The notes below the pieces were generated by a model that saw only the letters and a program-made list of their open reading frames with translations, ran no database searches and had not been told where the DNA came from. From Actinomycetes bacterium (GTDB taxonomy: Bacteria; Actinomycetota; Actinomycetes; Nanopelagicales; Nanopelagicaceae), in NCBI GenBank assembly GCA_025354785.1, contig JANXME010000127.1, positions 1-35,252 of the forward strand: DNA of 35,252 nucleotides, written 5' to 3'. The translations under genes and the position numbers were made by a program. Below, piece after piece: positions 34,155-35,252 of this stretch; the first letter of the stretch is position 1, and each line of letters opens with the position of its first letter.

Positions 34155-35252
34155 ATGTCAAACTCCACTAACTCGAAAAGTTTAGCCATTTCCTCGTCTT
34201 TAGTTCTTGATTACGCAAAAAAATATATCAATGCCGGCTTTTCTGTTCATCCCTGTAGGGGAAAAATCCCTAAGATATCTCGTTGGCAAGAAAAAACTCT
34301 CACCCTTAGTGAGTTTAAATCTTACTACAAAGAAGGGGACAATATCGGGGTAGTGATGGGGCAAAAATCCCTTATGGTTTGCGTTGATATTGATCCCAAA
34401 AATGGTGGTTTGGACTGGTACAATGCTTTAAAAGACGATTTAGGAAATCCTTTAGTTGAGGTTACAGGTTCTGGGGGCCTTCATTTATATTATAAATATC
34501 CAATTGGTGTAGATTCGATTCAGAGTAAATTGTCGTTTGTGCCAGGGGTCGATATTCTAGCAGACGGTGGGAAACAAGTTGTAACGGCCCCGAGTATTCA
34601 TGATTGCGGCGGGGAATACGTAATTAACGATTTTTATACCCTTCTTGATGTGTACGATTATGCAGACACTTTCCCCACTTGGTTACTTAAGAGCCTTTCA
34701 ACGGGGAAATACCTACCGAAACAAAGTTTTGAGATTCCTACCTTAAGTTCGGAGTCTTTGGCCATTAACTTGGCAATTGATAGGATTAAAGATTTCCCCC
34801 CTGCTATTCAAGGTAGAGCCGGTGACACTCAGACATTTAAAGCTGCTTCTCTTTTATGGGACTTAGGACTCACTCACAAAGAGGCATTAAATGTACTTAT
34901 GGAGCACTACAACCCAAGGTGTATGCCCTCATGGTCTGAGGGTGATATTAAAAAAAAGATTATCAATGCTTATAAATACACCACTAAACCGTTCGGGACA
35001 GAGCTTCCCGAAAATCAGTTTGAGGTTGAAACGCCTCTAGAAATGTTAGAGCCTAAAGAGTTTAAAGCTTCTGAAATTTCTAAGGAATCCAAGGCACCTT
35101 TGGGGCAAAAGCCTAAAAAAAAACTAGATAGTATTAACATTAGGGATTTTAGGCATTCGCTTGTTAAGCCTAAAGAGCACTTAATTGGTCCTTTTGTTCG
35201 TCAAGGACTTTCAATGGTTTACGCACCGCCTGGCGTAGGGAAAACACATTTT
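34155..35252 (+). CDS. Bifunctional primase-polymerase (prim-pol N-terminal domain), 5' part of the gene cut by the contig end; continues as ORF 60..1076 across the circular junction
   Basis: Not in ORF track (open at window end). Translates MSNSTNSKSLAISSSLVLDYAKKYINAGFSVHPCRGKIPKISRWQ...VCVDIDPKNGG...GSGGLHLYYKYP..., the prim-pol (PF09250-like) pattern. In frame with the duplicated MLEPKEF... segment at 35043. Confidence 0.85.
   Translation, partial: MSNSTNSKSLAISSSLVLDYAKKYINAGFSVHPCRGKIPKISRWQEKTLTLSEFKSYYKEGDNIGVVMGQKSLMVCVDIDPKNGGLDWYNALKDDLGNPLVEVTGSGGLHLYYKYPIGVDSIQSKLSFVPGVDILADGGKQVVTAPSIHDCGGEYVINDFYTLLDVYDYADTFPTWLLKSLSTGKYLPKQSFEIPTLSSESLAINLAIDRIKDFPPAIQGRAGDTQTFKAASLLWDLGLTHKEALNVLMEHYNPRCMPSWSEGDIKKKIINAYKYTTKPFGTELPENQFEVETPLEMLEPKEFKASEISKESKAPLGQKPKKKLDSINIRDFRHSLVKPKEHLIGPFVRQGLSMVYAPPGVGKTHF
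34984..35252 (+). repeat. Imperfect terminal repeat of positions 1-269
   Basis: Base-by-base comparison: 256/269 identical, no indels, all 13 differences between positions 80 and 177 of the start copy. Confidence 0.95.

Overview
The window reads as a nearly complete genome of a podovirus-like tailed phage, about 35 kb. The last 269 bp (34984-35252) repeat the first 269 bp with 13 scattered substitutions and no indels. The contig is therefore probably circular or terminally redundant, cut inside a prim-pol/helicase gene, with a unit length of about 34,983 bp. The plus strand carries a late cassette: TerS, TerL (interrupted by an intein), portal, scaffold-like protein, major capsid, decoration-like protein, tail/fiber proteins, head-tail adaptor, P22 gp10-like stabilization protein, ejection proteins and a transglycosylase-bearing internal virion protein. 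The minus strand carries an accessory/lysis-like block (J-domain/Lar fusion, HD-Y-AD protein, exported 360-aa protein, small nuclease, holin-like and spanin-like genes) and an early replication block (DUF2800 nuclease, DUF2815 SSB, SNF2-like helicase). I recognised no DNA polymerase, RNA polymerase or integrase. Most notable observations: (1) an HNH homing-endonuclease ORF nested in a different reading frame inside the TerL intein, while the TerL frame stays open throughout; (2) a cluster of 10 exact and 2 near-exact copies of GTCAACCA/TGGTTGAC next to the primase-helicase gene (candidate iteron origin); (3) a GC-rich degenerate hexanucleotide tract (29 phased units of about CCGANC) flanked by 17/18-bp direct repeats; (4) a J-domain fused to a Lar-like zinc ribbon; (5) a divergent promoter/operator region with a predicted leaderless Cro/CI-like regulator. 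All family calls come from motif recognition by eye; no database search was run.
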